64,000 nt of DNA from Caballeronia concitans (GCF_001544615.1 NZ_FCNV02000011.1:124001-188000); one strand, 5' to 3'. Numbered from the stretch's first letter, positions 40,002-49,785 are shown. Notes: a model not told the origin generated them from the sequence alone. Made by a program: numbers and translations.

Positions 40002-40493
40002 TTAGACCACCACGGCCTTTTCGATCACGACGTCGTCGACCGGCACGTCCTGATGGAAGCCCTTCGAGCCTGTCTTGACCTTCTTGATCTTCTCGACGAC
40101 ATCCATGCCTTCGACGACACGGCCGAACACGGTGTAGCCCCAGCCCTGCGGCGTCGGCGACGAGTGGTTCAGGAAGTCGTTGTCCTTCACGTTGATGAAG
40201 AACTGCGCGGTCGCCGAATGCGGATCGTTCGTGCGCGCCATCGCGATCGTGCCGTTGTCGTTCGTGAGGCCGTTGTTCGCTTCGTTGTTGATCGGCGCGT
40301 CGGTCGGCTTTTGCGTCATGCCCGGCTCGAAGCCGCCGCCCTGGATCATGAAGCCGTCGATCACGCGGTGGAACACCGTGTTGTCGTAGTGGCCCTTCTT
40401 CACGTAGTTGAGGAAGTTCTCGACCGTCTTCGGTGCTTTTTCGGCGTCGAGTTCGAGCTTGATGACGCCGTGGTTCGTATGCAGTTCGACCAT
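40002..40493 (-). CDS. ppiB: Cytoplasmic cyclophilin-type peptidyl-prolyl isomerase
   Basis: This 163-residue cyclophilin has no signal peptide and begins [16 protein letters not shown], close to E. coli PpiB (164). The active-site blocks [34 protein letters not shown] and [12 protein letters not shown] are intact. ppiA lies just upstream on the same strand and lpxH downstream. Confidence 0.95.
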   Translation of the reverse strand: MVELHTNHGVIKLELDAEKAPKTVENFLNYVKKGHYDNTVFHRVIDGFMIQGGGFEPGMTQKPTDAPINNEANNGLTNDNGTIAMARTNDPHSATAQFFINVKDNDFLNHSSPTPQGWGYTVFGRVVEGMDVVEKIKKVKTGSKGFHQDVPVDDVVIEKAVVV

Positions 40494-40554
40494 GTGTTTT
40501 CTCCGGTGTGTTGATTGAGCGGCGCGCGAATGCCCGCCGCCTGGGATGTTCGCG

Positions 40555-41142
40555 TTACTGGGACACCACGGTTGCCGACTCGATCACGGTCGGCTTTTGC
40601 GGCACGTCGGCCATCGGGCCGCGCGTGGTGGTCGGGCTGGCTTCGATCTTCTTCACGACGTCCATCCCCGCGACGACCTTGCCGAATACCGCATAGCCGT
40701 TGCCGTCCGGGTTCGGATAGTCGAGGCCCGCATTATCGACCGTATTGATGAAGAACTGCGCCGTGGCCGAGTTCGGATCGCTCGTGCGCGCCATCGAAAT
40801 GGTGCCGGTGGCGTTCTTCAGGCCGGTGCGGCTTTCGAGCGGAATCGGCGCGCGCGTCGGCTTCTCCGCGAAGCTCGTGCTGTAGCCGCCGCCCTGGATC
40901 ATGAAGCCCGGAATCACGCGATGAAAGATCGTGCCGCTGTACTGTCCGGACTTCACGTAGGCAAGAAAGTTCTCGACGGTCTTCGGCGCCTTCTCGGGAT
41001 AAAGCTCGACGCGGATGTCGCCTTGCGAAGTCTTAATGAGCACGTTCGGATGCGCAGCCTGCGCGGGTTGCCCGGGTTGAGCAAAGGCGGGGGCGGTCGC
41101 GATCAGGGCGGCGCCGGAAAGCGCCAACATCAGCAATTTCAT
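40555..41142 (-). CDS. ppiA: Periplasmic cyclophilin-type peptidyl-prolyl isomerase
   Basis: The 195-residue product starts at ATG 41142 ([25 protein letters not shown]), with a signal peptide cleaved after AFA. The cyclophilin core follows ([52 protein letters not shown]). It is a close paralogue of the adjacent ppiB, which indicates an old tandem duplication with different targeting. Confidence 0.94.
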   Translation of the reverse strand: MKLLMLALSGAALIATAPAFAQPGQPAQAAHPNVLIKTSQGDIRVELYPEKAPKTVENFLAYVKSGQYSGTIFHRVIPGFMIQGGGYSTSFAEKPTRAPIPLESRTGLKNATGTISMARTSDPNSATAQFFINTVDNAGLDYPNPDGNGYAVFGKVVAGMDVVKKIEASPTTTRGPMADVPQKPTVIESATVVSQ

Positions 41143-41260
41143 GAAGGTTCGATCCTCGGGTGATGAATGCAAAGCGTCTGGCGCGACGGCCGGGCTGCGC
41201 GTCCGCCGCCGCGTGAAGGCTACAGCTTACCGCCTGCGCGCGCCGGTTCGTGCTGAATCG

Positions 41261-42067
41261 TCACGGCTGCTGCGGATTCGGCGCGACATAGGGCGCGACA
41301 TACGGCGAAGTCGGCAGCGGTCCGCTCGGTCCGCCGAACGGCGAATAGCTGTCGGGCGAAGGCATTGTCGACGGATTCGCGCCGTTCGCGGGCGCCCATT
41401 CATCCGATGCCGCGCGCGGCGCCGATGCTGCCTGCGCGCCGGAAGCCGCGCCCGCGGCGCGTTTCTTCGGAGGCGGCGGCGTGATGATGTTCTGAATGCC
41501 CGCGAAGCGCTGGCGCGTGAGCGGGCTCGTCGAGCCGAGCGATTGCGCGCGCCGGTACGATTCGCTCGCGAGCCGCAGGTACAGGTCGCCGAGATTGTCG
41601 TAGGCGAGCGCATAGCCGGGGTTCGCCTTCACGGCCGTCTCCAGCGCGACCCGCGCGTCTTCGTAGCGGCCCTTCTTCGCATAGAGCGCGGCGAGGTTGT
41701 TGTACGGTTCGGGCAGCTCGGGGTACGCCTGCGTCAACTCGGTGAACGCGTTGATGGCTTCGTCGTCGCGATTCAGGCGCGCGAGCACGGTCGCGCGCTT
41801 GAACTTCGCCTGCACGTCGCGCGGGTTCGCGGCGATGCGCGCATCGAGTTGCGTCAACGCGCCGTTCCAGTCCTTGTTGGCGATGGACGCATCGATCTGC
41901 GGCGTGCCGTCCGCCGTCGCTGCCGCTACCTGCGCGAGCGCCGCCGTCGATGCGCCGAAGCATGCAGCCACGCCGATGACGGCGACAGCGGCGGCGCGCG
42001 AAAGCGTCGCGTGAACGGCGTTGCGGGAACGGACGATGGCCGGCAGGCGGAGAACTTGCGAAGGCAT
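41261..42067 (-). CDS. Exported tetratricopeptide-repeat protein
   Basis: The favoured start is ATG 42067 (MPSQVLRLPAIVRSR), giving 268 residues. An N-terminal hydrophobic segment (AAAVAVIGVAACFGASTAALAQ) looks like a signal peptide with cleavage after ALA. TPR units follow: NKDWNGALTQLDARIAANPRDVQAKFKRA, DEAINAFTELTQAYPELPEPYNNLAALYAKKG and YEDARVALETAVKANPGYALAYDNLGDLYLRLA. The C-terminal 90 residues are Pro/Ala-rich. It is probably a periplasmic scaffold. The frame stays open upstream to 42376, but that part overlaps the cysS promoter region and is unlikely to be translated. Confidence 0.85.
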   Translation of the reverse strand: MPSQVLRLPAIVRSRNAVHATLSRAAAVAVIGVAACFGASTAALAQVAAATADGTPQIDASIANKDWNGALTQLDARIAANPRDVQAKFKRATVLARLNRDDEAINAFTELTQAYPELPEPYNNLAALYAKKGRYEDARVALETAVKANPGYALAYDNLGDLYLRLASESYRRAQSLGSTSPLTRQRFAGIQNIITPPPPKKRAAGAASGAQAASAPRAASDEWAPANGANPSTMPSPDSYSPFGGPSGPLPTSPYVAPYVAPNPQQP

Positions 42068-42510
42068 GCGCGCTTGAGCGTGAGTCACTTGGAATCGGGT
42101 CAAGGAATGGTGCGGGAAGAGAGTTGGAGCGAAGCGCGGGAAGCGCAACGAGCGCAACGCGGAACGCGAGAGACGATGAACGGCAGGGGCTTCAGCCTGG
42201 CTCGCAGCATGACCGGCAACGCCCGTCGTGCGGCCGCTTGGAGATTTCATAGGCTCAAGTCCGAGTGTTATACTCCGACCCATTCTAACAAAAGGTCCGC
42301 CCGTTCCGCGCACGCGCCTTGCACACCATGTTTGCCCGTGGTCACGCGCTGCCGAAGCCGGACTCTCTTTTGCCACTCGTGGCCGTCTCCGTCCTGGTCG
42401 ACTGACCGTCGTGTTCGCGCTCGCGTGTGCGTCTCATCCGTTCCCGCCAGCATCGAGCATGTCACTCCGTCGACAACGCACGGTTGTTTCCGGCACACGC
42501 ACTGTCCTCT
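42068..42510. other. 443-base divergent control region between the TPR gene and cysS
   Basis: No gene is supported here. A TATACT box (42269-42274), with TTTCAT 18 bases upstream (42245-42250), is a possible cysS promoter and would give a leader of about 230 bases. I found no clear T-box-like or leader-peptide signal in that leader. Confidence 0.4.
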
Positions 42511-43908
42511 ATGAATTCGCTGCGCATCTACAACACGCTCGCGCGTGACAAGCAACCCTTCACGCCGCTTCGCCCCGGCGAGGTACGCATGTACGTCTGC
42601 GGAATGACCGTCTATGACTACTGTCACATCGGTCATGCACGCGTGATGGTCGTGTTCGATGTCGTTCAGCGATGGCTGCGCACGATCGGCTACAAGGTCA
42701 CGTACGTGCAGAACATCACGGACGTCGACGACAAGATCATTCGCCGCGCCGTCGAGAACAACGAGCCGATCAAGGCGCTCACAGGGCGCTTCATCCAGGC
42801 GATGCACGAAGACGCCGATGCGCTCGGCATCCAGCGCCCCGACCTCGAGCCGCGCGCGACCGACTTCATCCCGCAGATGCTCGGCATGATCGATGCATTG
42901 CAGGCGAACGGCTATGCGTATCACGCGAAGGACGGCGACGTGAACTACGCGGTGCGCAAGTTCGCGGGCTACGGGAAGCTCTCGGGCAAGTCGCTCGAAG
43001 ACCTGCGCGCGGGCGAGCGCGTGGCCGCCAACGATGCCAAGGAAGATCCGCTCGACTTCGTGCTGTGGAAGCATTCGAAGGAAGGCGAGCCGGCGGATTC
43101 CGGCTGGGACTCGAAGTGGGGACGCGGCCGCCCGGGATGGCATATCGAATGTTCGGCAATGGCCTGCAGTTTGCTCGGCGAACAGTTCGACATTCACGGC
43201 GGCGGTCAGGACCTGCAGTTCCCGCATCACGAGAACGAGATCGCGCAGAGCGAAGGCGCGACGGGCAAGACCTTCGTGAACTACTGGATGCACAACGGCT
43301 TCGTGCAGATCGACAGTGAAAAGATGTCGAAGTCGCTCGGCAACTTCTTCACGATCCGCGAAGTGCTGCAAAAATTCGATGCGGAAGTCGTGCGCTTCTT
43401 TATCGTACGGGCACACTATCGTTCGCCGCTGAACTACAGCGACGTGCATATCGACGATGCAAGAAACGCGTTGACTCGCCTATATACGGCGTTGAAAGAT
43501 GTCGAGCCGGACAATCAGCAACTTGACTGGAATGAGGCGAACGCGCAGCGTTTCCAGTCTGCGATGAACGACGACTTCAATACGCCGGTGGCCGTGTCCG
43601 TGCTGTTCGATCTCGCAAGCGAAGTGAACCGCACGCGCGAGCCCGCGCTCGCTCGCCAGCTCAAAGGTCTCGCGGGCGTGCTCGGGCTTCTCGGGCGCGA
43701 GCCGCGCGTGTTCCTGCAGCAGGCAGCGGGCACGGCCGCGGCGGACGGACTGTCGCCGCAGGAGATCGAAGCGAAGATCGCCGAACGCATCGCCGCCAAG
43801 CAGGCGAAGAACTATGCCGAAGCAGACCGGATTCGCGCCGCATTGCTCGAAGCCGGAATTGCGCTTGAAGACAAACCGGGTGGGTCGACCGAATGGCGCC
43901 GCGTTTGA
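42511..43908 (+). CDS. cysS: Cysteinyl-tRNA synthetase
   Basis: CysRS charges tRNA-Cys. The 465-residue class I enzyme starts at ATG 42511 ([17 protein letters not shown]). It shows the first zinc Cys and HIGH signature in [16 protein letters not shown], then [28 protein letters not shown] and [13 protein letters not shown] (KMSKS). Length is close to E. coli CysS (461). No strong ribosome site is visible before the ATG. Confidence 0.97.
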   Translation: MNSLRIYNTLARDKQPFTPLRPGEVRMYVCGMTVYDYCHIGHARVMVVFDVVQRWLRTIGYKVTYVQNITDVDDKIIRRAVENNEPIKALTGRFIQAMHEDADALGIQRPDLEPRATDFIPQMLGMIDALQANGYAYHAKDGDVNYAVRKFAGYGKLSGKSLEDLRAGERVAANDAKEDPLDFVLWKHSKEGEPADSGWDSKWGRGRPGWHIECSAMACSLLGEQFDIHGGGQDLQFPHHENEIAQSEGATGKTFVNYWMHNGFVQIDSEKMSKSLGNFFTIREVLQKFDAEVVRFFIVRAHYRSPLNYSDVHIDDARNALTRLYTALKDVEPDNQQLDWNEANAQRFQSAMNDDFNTPVAVSVLFDLASEVNRTREPALARQLKGLAGVLGLLGREPRVFLQQAAGTAAADGLSPQEIEAKIAERIAAKQAKNYAEADRIRAALLEAGIALEDKPGGSTEWRRV

Positions 43909-43955
43909 TCGCGAACCTTCGAACCCTCTGATCGACTCGCCAGGCAGGAGGCAAG

Positions 43956-45011
43956 ATGGCAACGGCCAGGAAGACGCCGGTCAAGCGACCCGCGTCAGGA
44001 AGCGCCGCGTCGCTCGCAACGAAGCGTGCGCGCGGGGCACAAGCGGAACCGACGACGCAGAAGACCAATGGTGGAACTCAGACGACGGCACGCAAGACCG
44101 CGCTCAAACGCGCGAACGCCACGCGGGCGGCTCAGAAGCGGACCGCGGGCGACGGCCTGAGCGGCGCGCGTCGCGGCAACGGGGAAGATGTGCCCGCTCG
44201 CGCATCGAAGGCGCGCACCGTGGAAGCGGAAGCGTTGCCGGCGAAGGGCAACGGCCGCGCCACCGCGGGCGATGCGGCGAACGCGCAGGCGCTCGTCGCC
44301 GATAAAGAGCACGGCGAAGTGGTGCGCAAGTCGCGCGTCGTCACTGCCGATGCCGAGGTGTCCGTGCAGGTCGGCGGTCTCACGCGCGAAGCCGTGCGTC
44401 CTGATTACTGGGACAAGGCGTGCGCGGATCTGATGAAGCGCGACCGCATCCTCAAGAAGCTGATCCCGAAATTCGGACAGATTCATCTCGCTAATCTCGG
44501 CGATCCGTTCTCGACGCTCGCGCGCTCCGTCGCCGGCCAGCAGATTTCGGTGAAGGCCGCGCAAGCCATCTGGGAACGCGTGAAGACCGCGTGTCCGGAA
44601 GTCGTGCCCGCGCACTTCATCAAGCTCGGGCCCGAGAAGCTGCAGGCGTGCGGATTGTCGAAGCGCAAGACCGAATACATTCTCGATCTCGCGCAGCATT
44701 TCGTATCCGGCGCGCTGCATGTGGATACCTGGGCATCGATGGACGACGAAGCCGTCATCGCCGAACTCACGCAGATTCGCGGCATCGGCCGATGGACGGC
44801 AGAGATGTTCCTCATCTTCAATCTGTCGCGCCCGGACGTTCTGCCGCTCGACGACCTCGGGCTGATCCAGGCCATCAGCGTGAATTACTTCAGCGGCGAG
44901 CCGGTCACGCGCAGCGAGGCGCGTGAAGTCGCGGCGAACTGGGAACCGTGGCGCACGGTCGCGACGTGGTACATGTGGCGCAGCCTGAACCCCATTCCCG
45001 CAGACCACTGA
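43956..45011 (+). CDS. DNA-3-methyladenine glycosylase II, AlkA-like, with basic N-terminal tail
   Basis: This helix-hairpin-helix glycosylase removes alkylated bases. In the 351-residue protein the catalytic domain begins near residue 145 (RPDYWDKACADLMKRDRILKKLI). It has SVAGQQISVKAAQAIW, the HhH motif TQIRGIGRWTAEMFLIF and the catalytic Asp in VLPLDDLGLIQ. The first 130 residues or so are Lys/Arg/Ala/Thr-rich and histone-tail-like (ARKTPVKRPASGSAA, KTALKRANATRAAQKR). They are not part of E. coli AlkA and may add DNA binding. The ATG at 43956 is preceded by GCAGGAGGC. Confidence 0.9.
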   Translation: MATARKTPVKRPASGSAASLATKRARGAQAEPTTQKTNGGTQTTARKTALKRANATRAAQKRTAGDGLSGARRGNGEDVPARASKARTVEAEALPAKGNGRATAGDAANAQALVADKEHGEVVRKSRVVTADAEVSVQVGGLTREAVRPDYWDKACADLMKRDRILKKLIPKFGQIHLANLGDPFSTLARSVAGQQISVKAAQAIWERVKTACPEVVPAHFIKLGPEKLQACGLSKRKTEYILDLAQHFVSGALHVDTWASMDDEAVIAELTQIRGIGRWTAEMFLIFNLSRPDVLPLDDLGLIQAISVNYFSGEPVTRSEAREVAANWEPWRTVATWYMWRSLNPIPADH

Positions 45012-45031
45012 TTTCGCACAACAATTGCCGG

Positions 45032-45057
45032 GCTATCGTTGATTTATAATCGATAGC
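45032..45057 (+). promoter_or_regulatory. accA control region: -10 box inside an inverted repeat
   Basis: GCTATCG (45032) and CGATAGC (ending 45057) form an inverted repeat that encloses TATAAT (45045-45050). A protein bound here would cover the promoter. No well-placed -35 is visible. A second possible -10 (TAGAAT) lies nearer the gene. Confidence 0.45.
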
Positions 45058-45137
45058 TTCCGCGCGTATTTATCAGGGACGGACGCGGTTAGAATAAACG
45101 CCCCTGCGCCCCGCCCGTTGTTCTAGGACTCGAACAC

Positions 45138-46109
45138 ATGAAGACCACGTTTCTGGATTTCGAGCAGCCGATCGCTGAACTCGAAGCGAAGATCGAAGAA
45201 CTCCGCTTCGTTCAGGACGATTCCGCTGTCGATATCTCGGAAGAAATCGAGCGGCTGTCGAAGAAAAGCCAGCAGCTCACGAAGGATCTGTACGCAAACC
45301 TGTCGCCGTGGCAGGTTTCGCAAATCGCGCGGCATCCGCAGCGTCCGTACACGCTCGACTACGTGAGCGAGCTGTTCACCGACTTCCACGAACTGCATGG
45401 TGACCGCGCTTATGCGGATGACCTCGCGATCGTCGGCGGCTTCGCGCGTTTCAACGGCCAGCCGTGCATGGTCATCGGCCATCAGAAGGGGCGCGATACC
45501 AAGGAACGCGCGCTGCGCAACTTCGGCATGCCGCGTCCGGAAGGCTATCGCAAGGCCGAGCGGCTCATGCGACTCGCCGAGAAGTTCGGCATGCCCATCT
45601 TCACGTTCGTCGATACGCCGGGCGCGTATCCGGGCATCGGCGCGGAGGAGCGCGGCCAGTCGGAAGCCATCGGGCGCAATCTCTACGTGATGGCCGAGTT
45701 GAAGACGCCGATCATCACGACGATCATCGGCGAAGGCGGTTCGGGCGGCGCGCTGGCAATCGCCGTCGCCGATACGGTCATGATGCTGCAATTTTCCACG
45801 TACTCCGTGATCTCGCCGGAAGGCTGCGCGTCGATTCTGTGGAAGAGCGCGGCGAAGGCGCCGGAAGCGGCCGAAGCGCTCGGTCTGACGGCGCATCGCC
45901 TGAAGGCGCTGGGACTCATCGACAAGATCGTGAACGAGCCACTCGGCGGCGCGCATCGCGATCCGAAGGGCATGGCCGCCATGCTGCGCCGTGCGCTCGC
46001 GGACTCGCTGCGTCAGTTCCAGGGCCTGAGCGTGCAGGAACTGCGCGATCGCCGCTTCGACAAGCTGATGGCCTACGGCAAGTTCAAGGAATCGCTGCCC
46101 GGCGCTTGA
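45138..46109 (+). CDS. accA: Acetyl-CoA carboxylase carboxyltransferase subunit alpha
   Basis: AccA with AccD transfers CO2 from biotin to acetyl-CoA, the first step of fatty acid synthesis. The 323-residue protein (E. coli 319) has the N-terminal [19 protein letters not shown] helix. GRAYADD-like HGDRAYADD and the oxyanion-hole glycine blocks [20 protein letters not shown] and [16 protein letters not shown] follow, then [14 protein letters not shown]. accD and the biotin subunits are not in the window. tilS follows 31 bases later. Confidence 0.97.
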   Translation: MKTTFLDFEQPIAELEAKIEELRFVQDDSAVDISEEIERLSKKSQQLTKDLYANLSPWQVSQIARHPQRPYTLDYVSELFTDFHELHGDRAYADDLAIVGGFARFNGQPCMVIGHQKGRDTKERALRNFGMPRPEGYRKAERLMRLAEKFGMPIFTFVDTPGAYPGIGAEERGQSEAIGRNLYVMAELKTPIITTIIGEGGSGGALAIAVADTVMMLQFSTYSVISPEGCASILWKSAAKAPEAAEALGLTAHRLKALGLIDKIVNEPLGGAHRDPKGMAAMLRRALADSLRQFQGLSVQELRDRRFDKLMAYGKFKESLPGA

Positions 46110-46140
46110 GCGGGCTTTCTCTCCTTCACGATTTCTCGTG

Positions 46141-47562
46141 ATGTCCGATACCGAAACCCCGGCCAGCCGCCTCGTGCTCGAGGCGGTGCGCGCCTCGGTT
46201 TCGGACGCCGCGCTCGCATCCGACGCGCGCTTTGCCGTCGCGTTGAGCGGCGGTCTCGATTCCACCGTTCTGCTCGATGCCGCCGTGCGCTGTCTCGGCG
46301 CGGCGCGCGTCGTCGCGCTGCATGTGCACCACGGGCTGAGTCCGAACGCCGATGCGTGGGCTGCGCATTGCGCGGCGTTCGCGGCATCGCTCGCCGTGCA
46401 GTACGCGTCGCGCCATGTGGATGTGACGCGCGCGGGCGGCGAAAGCCTCGAAGCCGCCGCACGCGATGCGCGTTATCGCGCGCTCGACGAGATGTGCGAC
46501 GAGCACGGCGCGGCCGCGCTGCTGATCGCGCATCACGCCGACGATCAGGCCGAGACGGTGCTGCTGCAGTTGCTGCGCGGGGCTGGCGTCGCGGGCCTGG
46601 CGGCGATGGCGCCGCAGCGCATCGATAGCGCCACGCCGCGCCTCCGTCCGCTGCTGCGGCTCTTGCGCGCGCAACTCGAGCAATACGCGCACGAGCGCGA
46701 CCTGACCTGGATCGACGACGAATCCAACGCCGATACGCGCTATGCGCGCAACGCGCTGCGGCATGACGTCCTGCCGGTGCTCGCGGTGCATTTCCCCGGC
46801 TTTCGCGATGCGCTCGCGCGCACGGCGTCGCACGCGGCGTCGGCTCAAAGGCTGCTCGACGAACTCGCCAAGCTCGACCTGGAAACGGCGTGCGGCGACC
46901 AAGCGGGCGCGCTCGCGCTCGATGCGTTGCTCGCACTCGACGACGAACGCGCCATCAACCTGTTGCGCTACTGGATGCGCACGTGCGGCCTGCCGGCGGC
47001 ATCGAGCGCGCGGATCGCGGACATGCTGCGTCAGCTTCGGCACGCGGCGCGCGCACGCGATGGTCACGCGTTGCGCGTCGATCATGCGGGGCAGTGCTTG
47101 CGCGTGTATCGCAATGCGCTGTTCTGGGAGCACGGCGATAGCGCCGATGCGCCCGATCTCGACGACGGCGCGGCCATCGCCCGCGCGCCGAGCGAATTGC
47201 GCTGGCAAGGCGATGAGGTCTGGCGGCTGCCGCAGTGGCGCGGATCGTTCGTGTTCGAACCCGTCGATGCACCCGGCGCGGATGTGATCGCCGAAGGCTT
47301 GTTGCGCGCGGCGCCGCTCGTCGCGCGATCGCGTGGCGGCGGCGAGCGCATGCGGCTTGCCACCGATGCGCCGAGCCGCACGCTGAAGAACCTCTTTCAG
47401 GAGCGCGGCGTGCCGGCGTGGAAGCGCGACGTGCCGCTGCTCTTCATGCGCGATGCGCTGCTGTTCGTGCCGCTCATCGGCGTGAACCGCGATGTCGCGC
47501 CGGATACCGCGCATGCTCCGTTACGCCGCATCGTGTGGCGGCCGGATTTGCTGCTCGCCTGA
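46141..47562 (+). CDS. tilS: tRNA(Ile)-lysidine synthetase
   Basis: TilS modifies C34 of tRNA-Ile(CAU) to lysidine so that it reads AUA. The 473-residue protein starts at ATG 46141; a GTG lies directly before it. The PP-loop ATP motif is FAVALSGGLDSTVLLDA (about residues 33-49). HVHHGLSPNADAW, ESLEAAARDARY and IAHHADDQAETVLLQLLRG follow, then C-terminal substrate-binding domains (RTLKNLFQERGVPAWKRD). It is longer than E. coli TilS (432). Confidence 0.95.
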   Translation: MSDTETPASRLVLEAVRASVSDAALASDARFAVALSGGLDSTVLLDAAVRCLGAARVVALHVHHGLSPNADAWAAHCAAFAASLAVQYASRHVDVTRAGGESLEAAARDARYRALDEMCDEHGAAALLIAHHADDQAETVLLQLLRGAGVAGLAAMAPQRIDSATPRLRPLLRLLRAQLEQYAHERDLTWIDDESNADTRYARNALRHDVLPVLAVHFPGFRDALARTASHAASAQRLLDELAKLDLETACGDQAGALALDALLALDDERAINLLRYWMRTCGLPAASSARIADMLRQLRHAARARDGHALRVDHAGQCLRVYRNALFWEHGDSADAPDLDDGAAIARAPSELRWQGDEVWRLPQWRGSFVFEPVDAPGADVIAEGLLRAAPLVARSRGGGERMRLATDAPSRTLKNLFQERGVPAWKRDVPLLFMRDALLFVPLIGVNRDVAPDTAHAPLRRIVWRPDLLLA

Positions 47563-47895
47563 CGCGGCACCGTTGCGTCCAAGCCGGTAAAATTACGTCT
47601 GCAAGCGCACAATCTTGTAATTTCGGCCTCGATCGGGTACCGTAGCCTGCTTGCCCGCTACGCGCTTTTGCGCGGCATCTCCGTTCAAAAGACGCGAATT
47701 TCGCCTGCAAACGCGCGCCATTGCCCTTGACGTACCTCTTGAGCACACTTGCGTGAGTTTCGACCGCAAGGCGGGCATGCGGCGGCATCCCGCGTATCGT
47801 TGCTGGCTTCATCCATCCCCGAAGCCGTCGAGCGCAACGCACAGCATCTTGCATTGAGCGCGTCAGCGCGGTTTTCCCTTCTGTTCAAAACGACA
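47563..47895. other. 333-base intergenic region upstream of lysC
   Basis: No gene is supported. I looked for a lysine riboswitch and for a Lys-rich leader peptide and saw neither. Start of lysC transcription is unknown; TTGACG near 47725 has no matching -10 at normal distance. Confidence 0.35.
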
Positions 47896-49146
47896 ATGGC
47901 ACTCATCGTACACAAATACGGCGGCACTTCGATGGGCTCGGTCGAGCGCATCAAGAACGTCGCCAAGCGCGTCGCCAAATGGCACAAGGCCGGCCACAAG
48001 ATGGTCGTCGTGCCGTCGGCGATGTCCGGCGAAACCAACCGCCTGCTCGGTCTCGCGAAAGACATCACGGCGAACCCGGACCCGCGCGAACTCGACATGA
48101 TTGCCTCCACGGGCGAGCAGGTCAGCGTGGGGCTGCTCGCCATCGCGCTGCACGCCGAAGGCCTCGACGCCGTGAGTTATGCCGGCTGGCAAGTGCCGAT
48201 CAAGACGGACAGCGCGTTCACGAAGGCGCGCATCAGCGAAATCGACGGCGAGCGCGTGCTGAACGATCTCGACGCGGGCAAGGTCGTGGTCATCACGGGC
48301 TTTCAGGGCGTCGATCCGGACGGCCATATCGCCACGCTCGGACGCGGCGGCTCGGACACGTCGGCGGTCGCGATCGCGGCGGCGCTGAAGGCGGACGAAT
48401 GCCTGATCTACACGGACGTCGATGGCGTCTACACGACCGATCCGCGCGTCGTCGACGATGCGCGCCGGCTCGATCGCGTGACTTTCGAGGAAATGCTGGA
48501 AATGGCGAGCCTGGGCTCGAAGGTTCTGCAGATCCGCTCGGTGGAGTTTGCCGGCAAGTATCAGGTGAAGACGCGCGTGCTCTCCAGCCTGACCGACCCG
48601 CTGATGGCACTCGACGAAGAGATGCACTCGGGCACCCTGATTACTTTTGAAGAAGACGAGAACATGGAAAAAGCAGTGATTTCTGGCATCGCGTTCCAGC
48701 GCGACGAAGCGCGCATCGCGGTCATGGGCGTGCCCGACAAGCCGGGCGTCGCGTATCAGATTCTCGGGCCGGTGGCCGATGCGAACATCGACATCGACAT
48801 GATCATTCAGAACCAGAGCGTGAACGGCAAAACCGATTTCACGTTCACGGTCGGCCGCGGCGATTATCAGCGTGCGCTGGAAATTCTGAACGGCCAAGTG
48901 AAGGGCCACGTTCAGGCGGAAACCGTGCTGGGCGATCCGAAGGTGTCGAAGGTTTCGGTGGTGGGCGTGGGCATGCGTTCGCACGTGGGCATCGCGAGCA
49001 CCATGTTCCGCACGTTGTCGGAAGAGGGCATCAACATCCAGATGATCTCGACGTCCGAAATCAAGATTTCCGTGCTGATCGACGAGAAATACACCGAGCT
49101 GGCCGTGCGCGCGCTGCACAAGGCGTTCGAGCTGGATCGCGCTTGA
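47896..49146 (+). CDS. lysC: Aspartate kinase (aspartokinase)
   Basis: Aspartokinase phosphorylates aspartate, the shared first step to lysine, threonine, methionine and diaminopimelate. The 416-residue product starts at ATG 47896 (MALIVHKYGGTSMGS). Kinase blocks are VVVPSAMSGETNRLL, TGEQVSVGLLA, GRGGSDTSAVAIAA and YTDVDGVYTTDPR. Two ACT domains form the C-terminal regulatory part (AVMGVPDKPGVAYQIL and VVGVGMRSHVGIASTMF), so feedback inhibition is expected from family knowledge. No clear ribosome site precedes the start. It partners functionally with dapA at 24.4 kb. Confidence 0.96.
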   Translation: MALIVHKYGGTSMGSVERIKNVAKRVAKWHKAGHKMVVVPSAMSGETNRLLGLAKDITANPDPRELDMIASTGEQVSVGLLAIALHAEGLDAVSYAGWQVPIKTDSAFTKARISEIDGERVLNDLDAGKVVVITGFQGVDPDGHIATLGRGGSDTSAVAIAAALKADECLIYTDVDGVYTTDPRVVDDARRLDRVTFEEMLEMASLGSKVLQIRSVEFAGKYQVKTRVLSSLTDPLMALDEEMHSGTLITFEEDENMEKAVISGIAFQRDEARIAVMGVPDKPGVAYQILGPVADANIDIDMIIQNQSVNGKTDFTFTVGRGDYQRALEILNGQVKGHVQAETVLGDPKVSKVSVVGVGMRSHVGIASTMFRTLSEEGINIQMISTSEIKISVLIDEKYTELAVRALHKAFELDRA

Positions 49147-49219
49147 TTGCGTTTGATTGCGCTCACTGGCGGCGGGGACAATCGAAGTCGATCGATTGGA
49201 AAAAAATCGTCATGTGAAT

Positions 49220-49248
49220 TTGACCGCTGCCGGCGAACACGCTATTAT
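49220..49248 (+). promoter_or_regulatory. tRNA-Ser promoter
   Basis: TTGACC (49220-49225) and TATTAT (49243-49248) are separated by exactly 17 bases, a good sigma-70-type promoter. The predicted start near 49255 gives a short leader before the mature tRNA. Confidence 0.7.
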
Positions 49249-49256
49249 CTCGATCT

Positions 49257-49282
49257 CGTTGCACTGCACTCCCGGTGCAACG
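49257..49282 (+). other. Hairpin in the pre-tRNA-Ser leader
   Basis: CGTTGCAC (49257-49264) pairs perfectly with GTGCAACG (49275-49282). It lies at the very start of the predicted transcript and may help processing of the tRNA 5' end. Confidence 0.45.
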
Positions 49283-49291
49283 AAAAGTTTG

Positions 49292-49384
49292 GGAGACGTG
49301 GCCGAGAGGTCGAAGGCACTCCCCTGCTAAGGGAGCATCTGGCTAAAAACTGGATCGAGGGTTCGAATCCCTCCGTCTCCGCCA
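49292..49384 (+). tRNA. serX-like: tRNA-Ser (anticodon GCU)
   Basis: The 93-base gene folds as a class II tRNA. The acceptor arms are GGAGACG and CGTCTCC, the anticodon stem CTCCC/GGGAG holds loop CTGCTAA with anticodon GCT, a long variable arm is typical for serine, and the T arm is GAGGG-TTCGAAT-CCCTC. The 3' CCA is encoded. Its 3' end is the integration site of the element that follows, and it remains intact. The gene symbol is descriptive only. Confidence 0.95.
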
Positions 49385-49430
49385 GTGGTAGGAAGAGAGC
49401 CCCGCAAGTCGAAAGACTTGCGGGGCTTTT
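49371..49430 (+). repeat. Left attachment repeat (attL) at tRNA-Ser 3' end
   Basis: These 60 bases recur at 52374-52433 with one mismatch (49397 against 52400). They include the last 14 bases of the tRNA with CCA, a 13-base spacer and a whole terminator hairpin. Confidence 0.85.
49398..49430 (+). terminator. Intrinsic terminator of tRNA-Ser (element copy)
   Basis: The perfect 13-base stem AGCCCCGCAAGTC / GACTTGCGGGGCT with a GAAA loop is followed by a T-run. It is duplicated in the right repeat. Confidence 0.9.
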
Positions 49431-49785
49431 GCTTTTCTGGCCCATCATTTAGCCCATCAGCGGGCACCGTTCAGACTAGTTCTGTTGTCCTTACGACGGG
49501 AAGTCGACTGTTGGTGAAACGCTACGGCGGAATGTTCTGGCTGACTCTAGCCGGTTCTGAATTGCGTGATCCTTTACGGGCGCTTATAGGACCACTCCCA
49601 TTCTGATAGCACGGCCCCGGTAGGGGAGCGCCATTGCGGACGGTCAAAAGCTTGACCTTCTTTTGCAAATCTGGCCGCGAATGCGGGGTACGCTGAGACC
49701 CCGAAAAAGGGCGGGTAGTCCGCAACATGGAGTAGAACACTCGGCGTACTGCCCGGATTATGACCACAAACCAGACGGAGATGAC
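49431..49785. other. 355-base element sequence without a recognisable gene
   Basis: Between the left repeat and the toxin-like gene I see no ORF with family resemblance and a ribosome site. It presumably holds the promoter of the toxin-like gene or eroded element sequence. Confidence 0.35.

Noticed and set aside
41261-42376. 371-codon version of the TPR protein
   Set aside because: The extra N-terminus precedes the signal peptide and overlaps the divergent cysS promoter region.
47563-47895. Lysine riboswitch or lysine leader peptide before lysC
   Set aside because: I could not find the conserved lysine-riboswitch helices or a short ORF rich in Lys codons with a start and stop in order.
48664-49146. 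Internal start producing a separate aspartokinase beta subunit
   Set aside because: ATG 48664 lies at a plausible place before the ACT domains, but its ribosome site is weak and internal starts are established mainly for Gram-positive lysC genes.
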